Source: Solea solea (lineage: Eukaryota > Chordata > Actinopteri > Pleuronectiformes > Soleidae). From it: a DNA stretch of 64,000 nt. Below, piece by piece: positions 44,333-58,846 of this stretch; the stretch's first letter is position 1; each line of letters begins with the position of its first letter. The position numbers and the translations under genes are program-made. The stretch is from positions 682,001 through 746,000 of the forward strand of contig NC_081149.1 in NCBI RefSeq assembly GCF_958295425.1, in the 5' to 3' direction. The notes under the pieces were generated by a model that had not been told where the DNA came from, ran no database searches, and saw only the letters and a list, made by a program, of their open reading frames with translations.

Positions 44333-44968
44333 CCCTGGATTTCCACTGGACGCGGAACGGCCGCGGAACGGCCGCGGCGCGGTTCTGCTTCGTCCTCTCC
44401 CAAACGTCAATCCCCACCGGGCGCGTTACGGCAGCGGCGCGGAGCCTTGGGAGCCAACGGTATTCACGGAAGATCGCGCGATAATCTCGAACGGACGCGA
44501 GATCCCGCGATAGACTGTGTGTATAAAGGAAACAACAACAACAACACAGCTTCTTTCATTTCTCCACTTCCATAATCAGTCTCTCGTCGTCCATTGTCTC
44601 CGAGACCCTCGGATCAAATGACTGTTGACCTGGGAGCACCGTGACGTTGAGGTGAAGTTGTGACCTGCGTATTGTGTTTTATTTTGAAAGGGGGGCGGAA
44701 AGTGTTTTACTTTGATACTGTGTCGGACTTCCTGTCTTGTGCGATCTGCTTCGTTGAAATTTACGAGGTTCAGCAGCGGCAACGGAAAAAATAGAACTGA
44801 TTCCTATCGATAGCGCTGCGGCGCGGCAAGCCGCTTCTGGGCCGCTGCTGATCCGGGCCGCAGTGCGGCCGGTGGGAATGCTCACATTGATTAGAATGGA
44901 AGCGATTAGCAACGGCTACCGTTCCGCGGCCGTTCCGCGGCCGTTCCGCGTCCAGTGGAAATCCAGGG
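44333..44968. mobile_element. PIF/Harbinger-like MITE, copy 2 (636 bp)
   Basis: Same length, 45-bp TIRs and TTA duplications (44330-44332 and 44969-44971) as the copy at 9214, inserted at the same base of J. It was therefore carried along by the large duplication and did not insert independently. One difference was noted (gagccaacgg versus gagccagcgg). Confidence 0.88.
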
Positions 44969-44971
44969 TTA

Positions 44972-45063
44972 GACCCTTTTGGCCAGAGTGAAAGAGGAAC
45001 TACAGGTCGCAGGAGTGTGAATATTTCATATGTCGTTTGGGGTCCCAAGACGAGCGGAACGAC
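44972..45063 (+). repeat. Linker J, right part (copy 2)
   Basis: Equivalent of 9853-9945. It ends at gacgagcggaacgacga and runs into 176-bp satellite. Confidence 0.82.
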
Positions 45064-48000
45064 GAGGGTACATTAGTATATCTTATAAGATGTTAACTTT
45101 ATTTGTGAGGTTTATGTTATGGGACAGTAGAAAATGAAAAAAAATCAAAAAACAGCCTTATCTCAGCTGAATGCGAACACAAACAGACACTTGTAGAAAA
45201 ACACATCCAAACAGTGAAATCATTGCAAAATCAAACAGTGAGTGTACAGAACTAAATATTTTAAGATGTTAACTTCATTTGTGAGGTTTATGTTATGGGA
45301 CAGCAGAAAAATGAAAGAAATCCGTAAACAGCCTTATCTCAGCTGAATGCGCACACAAACAGACACTTGTAGAAAAACACATCCCAACAGTGAAATCATT
45401 GCAAAATCAAACACTGAGGGTACAGAACTAAATCTTTTAAGATGTTAACTTCATTTGTGAGGTTTATGTTATGGGACAGCAGAAAAATTAAAAAAATCCG
45501 GAAACAGCCTTATCTCAGCTGAATGCGCACACAAAACAGACACCAATAGAAAAACACATCCAAACAGTGAAATAAATGCAAAATCAAACACTGAGGGTAA
45601 AGAAGTATATCTTATAAGATGTTAACTTCATTTGTGAGGTTTATATTATGGGAAAGTAGAAAAATGAAAAAAATCCGAAAACAGCCTTATCTCAGCTGTA
45701 TGCGCACACAAACAGACACCAATAGAAAAACACATCCAAACAGTGAAATCAATGCAAAATCAAACAGTGAGTGTACAGAACAAATCTTTTAAGATGTTAA
45801 CTTCATTTGTGAGGTTTATGTTATGGGACAGCAGAAAAATTAAAAAAATCCGTAAACAGCCTTATCTCAGCTGAATGCGCACACAAACAGACACTTGTAG
45901 AAAAACACATCCCAACAGTGAAACCATTGCAAAATCAAACACTGAGGATACAGAACTAAATATTTTAAGATGTTAACTTCATTTGTGAGGTTTATGTTAT
46001 GGGACAGAAGAAAAATTAAAAAAAATCCGGAAACAGCCTTATCTCAGCTGAATGCGCACACAAACAGACTTCAATAGAAAAACACATCCAAACAGTGAAA
46101 TCTTTGCAAAATTAAACACTGAGGGTAAAGAAGTATATCTTATAAGATGTTAAGTTCATTTGTTAGGTTTATATTATGGGAAAGTAGAAAAATGAAAAAA
46201 TTTCGAAAATAGCCTTATCTCAGCTCAATGGGGCACAAACAGACACCAATAGAAAAACACATCCAAACAGTGAAATCATTGCAAAATGAAACAGTGAGTG
46301 TACAGAACTAAATCTTTTAAGATGTTAACTTCATTTGTGAGGTTCATGTTATGGGACAGCAGAGAAATTAAAAAAATCCGGAAACAGCCTTATCTCAGCT
46401 GAATGCGCACACAAACAGACACTTGTAGAAAAACACATCCCAACAGTGAAATCATTGCAAAATCAAACACTGAGGGTACAGAACTAAATCTTTTAAGATG
46501 TTAACTTCATTTGTGAGGTTTATGTTAGGGGACAGCAGAAAAATTAAAAAAATCCGGAAACAGCCTTATCTCAGCTGAATGCGAACACAAAAGAGACACC
46601 AATAGAAAAACACATCCAAACAGTGAAATAAATGCAAAATCAAACAGTGAGTGTACAGAACTAAATCTTTTAAGATGTTAACTTCATTTGTGAGGTTTAT
46701 GTTATGGGACAGCAGAAAAATTTTAAAAATCCGTAAACAGCCTTATCTCAGCTGAATGCGCACACAAACAGACACTTGTAGAAAAACACATCCCAACAAT
46801 GAAACCATTGCAAAATCAAACACTGAGGGTACAGAACTAAATATTTTAAGATGTTAACTTCATTTGTGAGGTTTATGTTATGGGACAGCAGAAAAATTAA
46901 AAAAATCCGGAAACAGCCTTATCTCAGCTGAATGCGCAGACAAACAGACTTCAATAGAGAAACACATCCAAACAGTGAAATCTTTGCAAAATTAAACACT
47001 GAGGGTAAAGAAGTAAATCTTATAAGATGTTAAGTTCATTTGTTAGGTTTATATTATGGGAAAGTAGAAAAATGAAAAAAATCCGAAAACAGCCTTATCT
47101 CAGCTGTATGCGCACACAAACAGACACCAATAGAAAAACACATCCAAACAGTGAAATCTTTGCAAAATTAAACACTGAGGGTAAAGAAGTATATCTTATA
47201 AGATGTAAACTTCATTTGTGAGGTTTATATTATGGGAAAGTAGAAAAATGAAAAAAATCCGAAAACAGCCTTATCTCAGCTGTATGCGCACACAAACAGA
47301 CACCAATAGAAAAACACATCCAAACAGTGAAATCAATGCAAAATCAAACAGTGAGTGTACAGAACTAAATCTTTTAAGATGTTAACTTCATTTGTGAGGT
47401 TTATGTTATGGGACAGCAGAAAATTAAAAAAATCCGTAAACAGCCTTATCTCAGCTGAATGCGCACACAAACAGACACTTGTAGAAAAACACATCCCAAC
47501 AGTGAAACCATTGCAAAATCAAACACTGAGGATACAGAACTAAATATTTTAAGATGTTAACTTCATTTGTGAGGTTTATGTTATGGGACAGCAGAAAAAT
47601 GAAAAAAATCCGGAAACAGCCTTATCTCAGCTGAATGCGCACACAAACAGACACCAATAGAAAAACACATCCAAACAGTGAAATCATTGCAAAATCAAAC
47701 AGTGAGTGTACAGAACTAAATCTTTTAAGATGTTAACTTCATTTGTGAGGTTTATGTTATGGGACAGCAGAAAAATTAAAAAAATCCGTAAACAGCCTTA
47801 TCTCAGCTGAATGCGCACACAAACAGACACCAATAGAAAAACACATCCAAACAGTGAAATCATTGCAAAATCAAACAGTGAGTGTACAGAACTAAATCTT
47901 TTAAGATGTTAACTTCATTTGTGAGGTTTATGTTATGGGACAGCAGAAAAATTAAAAAAATCCGTAAACAGCCTTATCTCAGCTGAATGCGCACACAAAC

Positions 48001-51000
48001 AGACACTTGTAGAAAAACACATCCCAACAGTGAAACCATTGCAAAATCAAACACTGAGGATACAGAACTAAATATTTTAAGATGTTAACTTCATTTGTGA
48101 GGTTTATGTTATGGGACAGAAGAAAAATTAAAAAAAATCCGGAAACAGCCTTATCTCAGCTGAATGCGCACACAAACAGACTTCAATAGAAAAACACATC
48201 CAAACAGTGAAATCTTTGCAAAATTAAACACTGAGGGTAAAGAAGTATATCTTATAAGATGTTAAGTTCATTTGTTAGGTTTATATTATGGGAAAGTAGA
48301 AAAATGAAAAAATTTCGAAAATAGCCTTATCTCAGCTCAATGGGGCACAAACAGACACCAATAGAAAAACACATCCAAACAGTGAAATCATTGCAAAATG
48401 AAACAGTGAGTGTACAGAACTAAATCTTTTAAGATGTTAACTTCATTTGTGAGGTTCATGTTATGGGACAGCAGAGAAATTAAAAAAATCCGGAAACAGC
48501 CTTATCTCAGCTGAATGCGCACACAAACAGACACTTGTAGAAAAACACATCCCAACAGTGAAATCATTGCAAAATCAAACACTGAGGGTACAGAACTAAA
48601 TCTTTTAAGATGTTAACTTCATTTGTGAGGTTTATGTTAGGGGACAGCAGAAAAATTAAAAAAATCCGGAAACAGCCTTATCTCAGCTGAATGCGAACAC
48701 AAAAGAGACACCAATAGAAAAACACATCCAAACAGTGAAATAAATGCAAAATCAAACAGTGAGTGTACAGAACTAAATCTTTTAAGATGTTAACTTCATT
48801 TGTGAGGTTTATGTTATGGGACAGCAGAAAAATTTTAAAAATCCGTAAACAGCCTTATCTCAGCTGAATGCGCACACAAACAGACACTTGTAGAAAAACA
48901 CATCCCAACAATGAAACCATTGCAAAATCAAACACTGAGGGTACAGAACTAAATATTTTAAGATGTTAACTTCATTTGTGAGGTTTATGTTATGGGACAG
49001 CAGAAAAATTAAAAAAATCCGGAAACAGCCTTATCTCAGCTGAATGCGCAGACAAACAGACTTCAATAGAGAAACACATCCAAACAGTGAAATCTTTGCA
49101 AAATTAAACACTGAGGGTAAAGAAGTAAATCTTATAAGATGTTAAGTTCATTTGTTAGGTTTATATTATGGGAAAGTAGAAAAATGAAAAAAATCCGAAA
49201 ACAGCCTTATCTCAGCTGTATGCGCACACAAACAGACACCAATAGAAAAACACATCCAAACAGTGAAATCTTTGCAAAATTAAACACTGAGGGTAAAGAA
49301 GTATATCTTATAAGATGTAAACTTCATTTGTGAGGTTTATATTATGGGAAAGTAGAAAAATGAAAAAAATCCGAAAACAGCCTTATCTCAGCTGTATGCG
49401 CACACAAACAGACACCAATAGAAAAACACATCCAAACAGTGAAATCAATGCAAAATCAAACAGTGAGTGTACAGAACTAAATCTTTTAAGATGTTAACTT
49501 CATTTGTGAGGTTTATGTTATGGGACAGCAGAAAATTAAAAAAATCCGTAAACAGCCTTATCTCAGCTGAATGCGCACACAAACAGACACTTGTAGAAAA
49601 ACACATCCCAACAGTGAAACCATTGCAAAATCAAACACTGAGGATACAGAACTAAATATTTTAAGATGTTAACTTCATTTGTGAGGTTTATGTTATGGGA
49701 CAGCAGAAAAATGAAAAAAATCCGGAAACAGCCTTATCTCAGCTGAATGCGCACACAAACAGACACCAATAGAAAAACACATCCAAACAGTGAAATCATT
49801 GCAAAATCAAACAGTGAGTGTACAGAACTAAATCTTTTAAGATGTTAACTTCATTTGTGAGGTTTATGTTATGGGACAGCAGAAAAATTAAAAAAATCCG
49901 TAAACAGCCTTATCTCAGCTGAATGCGCACACAAACAGACACCAATAGAAAAACACATCCAAACAGTGAAATCATTGCAAAATCAAACAGTGAGTGTACA
50001 GAACTAAATCTTTTAAGATGTTAACTTCATTTGTGAGGTTTATGTTATGGGACAGCAGAAAAATTAAAAAAATCCGTAAACAGCCTTATCTCAGCTGAAT
50101 GCGCACACAAACAGACACTTGTAGAAAAAAACATCCCAACAGTGAAACCATTGCAAAATCAAACACTGAGGGTACAGAACTAAATATTTTAATATGTTAA
50201 CTTCATTTGTGAGGTTTATGTTATGGGACAGCAGAAAAATGAAAAAAATCCGGAAACAGCCTTATCTCAGCTGAATGCGCACACAAACAGACACTTGTAG
50301 AAAAACACATCCAAACAGTGAAATCTTTGCAAAATTAAACACTGAGGGTAAAGAAGTATATCTTATAAGATGTTAAGTTCATTTGTTAGGTTTATATTAT
50401 GGGAAAGTAGAAAAATGAAAAAAATCCGAAAACAGCCTTATCTCAGCTGTATGCGCACACAAACAGACACCAATAGAAAAACACATCCAAACAGTGAAAT
50501 CAATGCAAAATCAAACAGTGAGTGTACAGAACTAAATCTTTTAAGATGTTAACTTCATTTGTGAGGTTTATGTTATGGGAGCACGAAAAATTAAAAAAAT
50601 CCGTAAACAGCCTTATCTCAGCTGAATGCGCACACAAACAAACACCAATAGAAAAACACATCCAAACAGTGAAATCATTGCAAAATCAAACAGTGAGTGT
50701 ACAGAACTAAATATTTTAAGATGTTAACTTCATTTGTGAGGTTTATGTTATGGGACAGCAGAAAAATTAAAAAAATCCGGAAACAGCATTATCTCAGCTG
50801 AATGCGCACACAAACAGACACTTGTAGAAAAACACATCCCAACAGTGAAATCATTGCAAAATCAAACACTGAGGGTACAGAACTAAATCTTTTAAGATGT
50901 TAACTTCATTTGTGAGGTTTATGTTATGGGACAGCAGAAAAATTAAAAAAATCCGTAAACAGCCTTATCTCAGCTGAATGCGCACACAAACAGACACTTG

Positions 51001-54000
51001 TAGAAAAACACATCCAAACAGTGAAATCTTTGCAAAATTAAACACTGAGGGTAAAGAAGTATATCTTATAAGATGTTAAGTTCATTTGTTAGGTTTATAT
51101 TATGGGAAAGTAGAAAAATGAAAAAAATCCGAAAACAGCCTTATCTCAGCTGAATGCGCACACAAACAGACACTTGTAGAAAAACACATCCAAACAGTGA
51201 AATCAATGCAAAATCAAACAGTGAGTGTACAGAACTAAATCTTTTAAGATGTTAACTTCATTTGTGAGGTTTATGTTATGGGAGCACGAAAAATTAAAAA
51301 AATCCGTAAACAGCCTTATCTCAGCTGAATGCGCACACAAACAAACACCAATAGAAAAACACATCCAAACAGTGAAATCATTGCAAAATCAAACAGTGAG
51401 TGTACAGAACTAAATATTTTAAGATGTTAACTTCATTTGTGAGGTTTATGTTATGGGACAGCAGAAAAATTAAAAAAATCCGGAAACAGCATTATCTCAG
51501 CTGAATGCGCACACAAACAGACACTTGTAGAAAAACACATCCCAACAGTGAAATCATTGCAAAATCAAACACTGAGGGTACAGAACTAAATCTTTTAAGA
51601 TGTTAACTTCATTTGTGAGGTTTATGTTATGGGACAGCAGAAAAATTAAAAAAATCCGTAAACAGCCTTATCTCAGCTGAATGCGCACACAAACAGACAC
51701 TTGTAGAAAAACACATCCAAACAGTGAAATCTTTGCAAAATTAAACACTGAGGGTAAAGAAGTATATCTTATAAGATGTTAAGTTCATTTGTTAGGTTTA
51801 TATTATGGGAAAGTAGAAAAATGAAAAAAATCCGAAAACAGCCTTATCTCAGCTGAATGCGCACACAAACAGACACTTGTAGAAAAAAACATCCCAACAG
51901 TGAAACCATTGCAAAATCAAACACTGAGGGTACAGAACTAAATATTTTAAGATGTTAACTTCATTTGTGAGGTTTATGTTATGGGACAGCAGAAAAATGA
52001 AAAAAATCCGGAAACAGCCTTATCTCAGCTGAATGCGCACACAAACAGACACTTGTAGAAAAACACATCCAAACAGTGAAATCTTTGCAAAATTAAACAC
52101 TGAGGGTAAAGAAGTATATCTTATAAGATGTTAAGTTCATTTGTTAGGTTTATATTATGGGAAAGTAGAAACATGAAAAAAATCCGAAAACAGCCTTATC
52201 TCAGCTGTATGCGCACACAAACAGACACCAATAGAAAAACACATCCAAACAGTGAAATCAATGCAAAATCAAACAGTGAGTGTACAGAACTAAATCTTTT
52301 AAGATGTTAACTTCATTTGTGAGGTTTATGTTATGGGAGCACGAAAAATTAAAAAAATCCGTAAACAGCCTTATCTCAGCTGAATGCGCACACAAACAGA
52401 CACTTGTAGAAAAAAACATCCCAACAGTGAAACCATTGCAAAATCAAACACTGAGGGTACAGAACTAAATATTTTAAGATGTTAACTTCATTTGTGAGGT
52501 TTATGTTATGGGACAGCAGAAAAATGAAAAAAATCCGGAAACAGCCTTATCTCAGCTGAATGCGCACACAAACAGACTTCAATAGAAAAACACATCCAAA
52601 CAGTGAAATCTTTGCAAAATTAAACACTGAGGGTAAAGAAGTATATCTTATAAGATGTTAAGTTCATTTGTTAGGTTTATATTATGGGAAAGTAGAAAAA
52701 TGCAAAAAATCCGAAAACAGCCTTATCTCAGCTGTATGCGCACACAAACAGACACCAATAGAAAAACACATCCAAACAGTGAAATCATTGCAAAATCAAA
52801 CAGTGAGTGTACAGAACTAAATATTTTAAGATGTTAACTTCATTTGTGAGGTTTATGTTATGGGACAGCAGAAAAATTAAAAAAATCCGGAAACAGCATT
52901 ATCTCAGCTGAATGCGCACACAAACAGACACTTGTAGAAAAACACATCCCAACAGTGAAATCATTGCAAAATCAAACACTGAGGGTACAGAACTAAATCT
53001 TTTAAGATGTTAACTTCATTTGTGAGGTTTATGTTATGGGACAGCAGAAAAATTAAAAAAATCCGTAAACAGCCTTATCTCAGCTGAATGCGCACACAAA
53101 CAGACACTTGTAGAAAAACACATCCAAACAGTGAAATCTTTGCAAAATTAAACACTGAGGGTAAAGAAGTATATCTTATAAGATGTTAAGTTCATTTGTT
53201 AGGTTTATATTATGGGAAAGTAGAAAAATGAAAAAAATCCGAAAACAGCCTTATCTCAGCTGTATGCGCACACAAACAGACACCAATAGAAAAACACATC
53301 CAAACAGTGAAATCAATGCAAAATCAAACAGTATGTGTACAGAACTAAATCTTTTAAGATGTTAACTTCATTTGTGAGGTTTATGTTATGGGACAGCAGA
53401 AAAATTAAAAAAATCCGTAAACAGCCTTATCTCAGCTGAATGCGCACACAAACAGACACTTGTAGAAAAAAACATCCCAACAGTGAAACCATTGCAAAAT
53501 CAAACACTGAGGGTACAGAACTAAATATTTTAAGATGTTAACTTCATTTGTGAGGTTTATGTTATGGGACAGCAGAAAAATGAAAAAAATCCGGAAACAG
53601 CCTTATCTCAGCTGAATGCGCACACAAACAGACACTTGTAGAAAAACACATCCCAACAGTGAAACCATTGCAAAATCAAACACTGAGGGTACAGAACTAA
53701 ATATTTTAAGATGTTAACTTCATTTGTGAGGTTTATGTTATGGGACAGCAGAAAAATTAAAAAAATCCGGAAACAGCCTTATCTCAGCTGAATGCGCACA
53801 CAAACAGACTTCAATAGAAAAACACATCCAAACAGTGAAATCTTTGCAAAATTAAACACTGAGGGTAAAGAAGTATATCTTATAAGATGTTAAGTTCATT
53901 TGTTAGGTTTATATTATGGGAAAGTAGAAAAATGAAAAAAATCCGAAAACAGCCTTAACTCAGCTGAATGCGCACACAAACAGACACTTGTAGAAAAACA

Positions 54001-55658
54001 CATCCAAACAGTGAAATCATTGCATAATCAAACACTGAGGGTACAGAACTAAATCTTTTAAGATGTTAACTTCATTTGTGAGGTTTATGTTATGGGACAG
54101 CAGAAAAATTAAAAAAATCCGGAAACAGCCTTATCTCAGCTGAATGCGCACACAAACAGACACCAATAGAAAAACACATCCAAACAGTGAAATCTTTGCA
54201 AAATTAAACACTGAGGGTAAAGAAGTATATCTTATAATATGTTAAGTTCATTTGTTAGGTTTATATTATGGGAAAGTAGAAAAATGAAAAAAATCCGGAA
54301 ACAGCCTTATCTCAGCTGAATGCGCACACAAACAGACACCAATAGAAAAACACATCCCAACAGTGAAATCTTTGCAAAATCAAACACTGAGGGTACAGAA
54401 CTAAATATTTTAAGATGTTAACTTCATTTGTGAGGTTTATGTTATGGGACAGCAGAAAAATGAAAGAAATCCGTAAACAGCCTTATCTCAGCTGAATGCG
54501 CACACAAAAGACACCAATAGAAAAACACATCCAAACAGTGAAATCAATGCAAAATCAAACAGTGAGTGTACAGAACTAAATCTTTTAAGATGTTAACTTC
54601 ATTTGTGAGGTTTATGTTATGGGACAGCAGAAAAATGAAAAAAATCCGTAAACAGCCTTATCTCAGCTGAATGCGCACACAAACAGACACTTGTAGAAAA
54701 ACACATCCCAACAGTGAAACCATTGCAAAATCAAACACTGAGGGTACAGAACTAAATATTTTAAGATGTTAACTTCATTTGTGAGGTTTATGTTATGGGA
54801 CAGCAGAAAAATTAAAAAAATCCGGAAACAGCCTTATCTCAGCTGAATGCGCACACAAACAGACTTCAATAGAAAAACACATTCCAAACAGTGAAATCTT
54901 TGCAAAATTAAACACTGAGAGTAAAGAAGTATATCTTATAAGATGTTAAGTTCATTTGTTAGGTTTATATTATGGGAAAGTAGAAAAATGAAAAAAATCC
55001 GAAAACAGCCTTATCTCAGCTGTGTGCACACAAACAGACACTTGTAGAAAAACACATCCAAACAGTGAAATCATTGCAAAATCAAACACTGAGGGTACAG
55101 ACCTAAATCTTTTAAGATGTTAACTTCATTTGTGAGGTTTATGTTATGGGACAGCAGAAAAATTAAAAAAATCCGGAAACAGCCTTATCTCAGCTGAATG
55201 CGCACACAAACAGACACCAATAGAAAAACACATCCAAACAGTGAAATCTTTGCAAAATTAAACACTGAGGGTAAAGAACTAAATCTTTTAAGTTCTTAAC
55301 TTCATTTGTGAGGTTTATGTTATGGGACAGCAGAAAAATTAAAAAAATCCGGAAGAGCCTTATCTCAGCTGAATGCGCACACAAACAGACACCAATAGAA
55401 AAACACATCCCAACAGTTAAATCTTTGCAAAATCAAACAGTGAGTGTACAGAACTAAATCTTTTAAGATGTGAACTTCATTTGTGAGGTTTATATTATGG
55501 GACAGCAGAAAAATTTAAAAAAATCCGGAAACAGCCATATCTCAGCAGAATGCGCTTACAAACAGACACCAATAGAAAAACACATCCGTGAAATCATTGC
55601 AAAATCAAACACTGAGAGTACAGAAGTATATCTTATAAGATGTACATTTCATTTGTTC
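45064..55658 (+). repeat. Long 176-bp satellite array 2 (~60 monomers, with higher-order repeats)
   Basis: Counterpart of 9946-24770 but about 24 monomers shorter. It is built from the same A and B monomer types with a different arrangement, dominated by a 12-mer of 2112 bp. It includes monomers with a rare one-base-shorter variant (ttatgggagcacgaaaaatt) near 50575, 51280 and 52335, and mutated units with tttcgaaaatagcc and ctcaatggggcac. ORFs on type A units are frame accidents. Confidence 0.95.
45920..50150 (+). repeat. 12-monomer higher-order repeat (2112 bp x ~2)
   Basis: Diagnostic variants recur at exactly 2112 bp: tttcgaaaatagcc at 46201 and 48313, type A units at 47027 and 49139, and the ggatacagaac and gacagaagaaaaatt variants likewise. 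This is en-bloc duplication of twelve monomers, independent of the 11-mer in array 1. Ends are approximate. Confidence 0.87.
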
Positions 55659-55747
55659 AGTTAACTGTATGGTTATTTGTCATAATCAAACTTCAAAAAA
55701 ATATTTCTACAATGTTTTTTTCAACAAATGTTGCTTTCACAGCACAC

Positions 55748-55845
55748 ATTATTGTTGTAATCATATCATTATTATTAATATTATTATTATTATCGCTGTT
55801 AATATTATTATTGTTATCATCACCATCATTATATTTATATCATTA
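55748..55845 (+). repeat. (ATT)n-rich microsatellite, copy 2
   Basis: Same as 24860-24957. Confidence 0.85.
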
Positions 55846-56176
55846 ATACATTGACATTATATTAACATAAAAAAACAAAAACTCGCGCACTCATTCTATT
55901 GGGAACAATGACATGATGATGCTGTAGGGCCACCTTCAGCATTCGCTTCCGATTTTCATTAAGTTTCGATTCCACCTTAAAAAAAATGCACGTTTCGGCC
56001 AGTAGGGAGAAGTGCAAATTCAGGAATGGTTGCAATAGAATTCAGTCAGCATTCATATTTGAGATGGACTTTCTCCTATAGTCCAAAGTAGATATGGACA
56101 TATAGGGGATCACTGGAAAAATAAGGAGCTGTAGCATGCAAAGCAGGTGACATATTTCATGTGAAATCATATTAGG

Positions 56177-56190
56177 CCACTAGAGGGCAG
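56177..56190 (+). promoter_or_regulatory. CTCF-consensus match, copy 2
   Basis: ccactagagggcag, unchanged from copy 1, in the same orientation. Two such sites about 30.9 kb apart lie head-to-tail. Confidence 0.4.
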
Positions 56191-56633
56191 TGCAAAGTCA
56201 CAAATTGTTGCAAAATAATTGTCAAAATCTTGACTTTTGAGCTTGATTTTCTCCAAAATTCTCAAACCAGGAAAATTCATCACAAATACCCGATCACGAT
56301 ATGACAATATCAAAATTCTAAGATCATATCTTGTCTCATGTCATGATATAGCTATAATATTGTCATGCCTTCCTCATCATAGTTCACATTCCATTTGTCA
56401 GAGATAAAATATGAATCCATAACCCATTTTGAGAGGCAGGTTCTCATAAGGTTGGGATGTGTCAACTATTTGGGTTGCCACTAGACTCCCCTGTTTAAAT
56501 GTAGGAGTTTAGTATTTTGGGCAACACCATGTTAGTTTTTGAAACCAGAAACAACCATAGTTATAAGAGAAAGGATGGATACTGATAGCGTGTCCACTAC
56601 AAATCCACCTATAACTGCAACTTTGCAAACATG

Positions 56634-56674
56634 AAATGCAGAGCTGTCAATCACACACTGACAGCTCTGCATTT
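56634..56674. other. Perfect 16-bp hairpin, copy 2
   Basis: Identical to 25747-25787. Confidence 0.8.
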
Positions 56675-57616
56675 AAATGTAAAATTAAATTTACATTGTG
56701 GACATGCAGCTCTACTGAAGAGGAACTAAGACCATAAACCCTTTAGAACAATGTATGCAGGGCACCAGACTAACTTTTTACTAGGAGCACAGTAGCCCCC
56801 CCTATAACTGAATGTTTTAGGAGAGCAAGCAGAACATTTAGGGGCGCACACCTTAAACATTTCCTCTCATTTTCACTGTATTACTGATCAATACTCCGAT
56901 AATAATTGAATAAATTGCAATGTGCTGTTTAGAATTCCCAGTGAATTTTTATTGTGCACTTGTTTGTTAAAGAATAACATCACATAAGAGACATTAAGTG
57001 TACATAAAATACCATCACTGTCACTACAGTACAATTATTAACTAGAAGTGGCCCGGTACTGTCCAGTACACAGAAACGGCACTTTTATTTGTGTACTGGC
57101 ACATTTCACAAGATGCCGGTAATCTCTTATCAGTCCACTTGATTATGGTCCAGAGCAATAATGTCTCAGGGTACACTATGTGACGTTCACCTGTTCTCGC
57201 AAAAGTCAAGTGTTTATTCCTTGAGTTTGGAGTTTTTATTTTCTATCTAATCTCTATCTGGAAGACGACCGCTGTGGCGACCATCATCATGCTTCAAAAG
57301 CATGAGTTAGCTCATCCACACACTCATACTTTCTGATATAATAAAAATAAACATGGAGCTGGCAAGTTGAGGCTTGAAAATATCAGAGGAAGATGCACAG
57401 AAGGGATTAAGCTGGGCAATAGCCCGGTATCCTGGACTCTTGCTCAAAAATTAATAAATTGATAAAGTTGAACCTGAATTTTCCTTAACACTAAAACAAG
57501 GCCAGACCAAAAGTTTCACTCCCAGGGCTGGAGTATGCCAGGTGTAATATTATTAGATATTAATGTAGATGTGATGCAATAATTTGATGCACAAGCCTGT
57601 TTTCTTTGTGTATTAC

Positions 57617-57709
57617 CTTAATGACTCTGTCCTGGCAGTGCTGGATGATCTTACACAGCTCCTCTGTACCCTGAGACTCGAGACTCTGATGAAGGATCTG
57701 CTCAAACAT
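57617..57709 (-). pseudogene. NIBAN-like downstream exon (31 codons), copy 2
   Basis: Identical to 26730-26822, with acceptor and donor retained. Confidence 0.65.
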
Positions 57710-58133
57710 CTAGTAAAACACAATTTGTAGTTTTGTACCTAACTTTGTGACATACATGCATGTAACACCAGACAAACTGACTCATATAGGAATATCCCAT
57801 GAAATAATGTGATAATGTTATTTATCACATGTGGACCCAGGTCCACAGTCTGTATTGTGGCATGTTTAACTGTTTAACTGTCCACTGAGTTATCAAACCG
57901 CCAAAAGATGTTCGCCTTTAGTTCTACTGTGTCCTTGATCAATGCCACAGTCAGAACCTCATCATTCAACTATTTGACAAACTCTAGTCAAACAGGAGCT
58001 ACAGTGTAGGAAAATGATCAAGCAATATAATGAGTGTCAATAAAATGATTAGCTCTCATAGAAACTTCCCATTGTGTTAACCAGTTAACCAATAACCTAT
58101 ATCAGACTGGTTAGTCAGTAGTTGAGGTTTCAC

Positions 58134-58289
58134 CTCTCTCATGGGGATCTGGGCCCTTTGGACAAACACTGACGGGCTGCTCACGTCAAACTGTTGCTGC
58201 AGACCCTCAAGGCTCAGGTTCACCACCTTCTCATAGCAGCTGTGCATCTTAACTGGATGGAAAGCCAGCATGGAGATCTTCTCCATGTG
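58134..58289 (-). pseudogene. NIBAN-like upstream exon (52 codons), copy 2
   Basis: Identical coding sequence and splice sites to 27247-27402. Neither copy has visible flanking exons, so both are fragments made by one capture followed by duplication. Confidence 0.7.
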
Positions 58290-58846
58290 CTGAGGAGGAA
58301 GACAAGAAGGGAGAGGAAGAGATGGATGAGGCATGGACAGATTTGGGAAAAATGTATAATTGTGTCTCACAATAAATATACTACTGCAAAAGTATCACTA
58401 ATGTTACACTAGACAAATGCTGTTTAAATCACAAACATATTTGGAATAGGAGTATAGGAATTGCGGATAGATAACATTTGTTTTGTAAAGATCCAGATTC
58501 TTGTGCTTCAACTGCGAAAATCAGAGTGCATTTTCTATACATAATCATTATATATTGTGCTTCAATTTAAGCACATTCTCATGTTATGGGTTTTATTTAA
58601 AGCAACACAATTTTCAACCTTCACGTAATGTCTCTAAGCAGGGATGGGAAGTATTTCTGATACATGTATTAAAAAAAATACATATTTAAAATACGAAATA
58701 TGCTCTTTTCTGGAGATGATGAAAAATTCCTTCAGATTTTGTACCAATATATTTCCATTATGTGTATTTTATTTAAAATACTGTAACATACATCCTTTGA
58801 AAAAAAGTGATGACATAAGAAGACAAATTGCAGGATGCTGCTTCAG

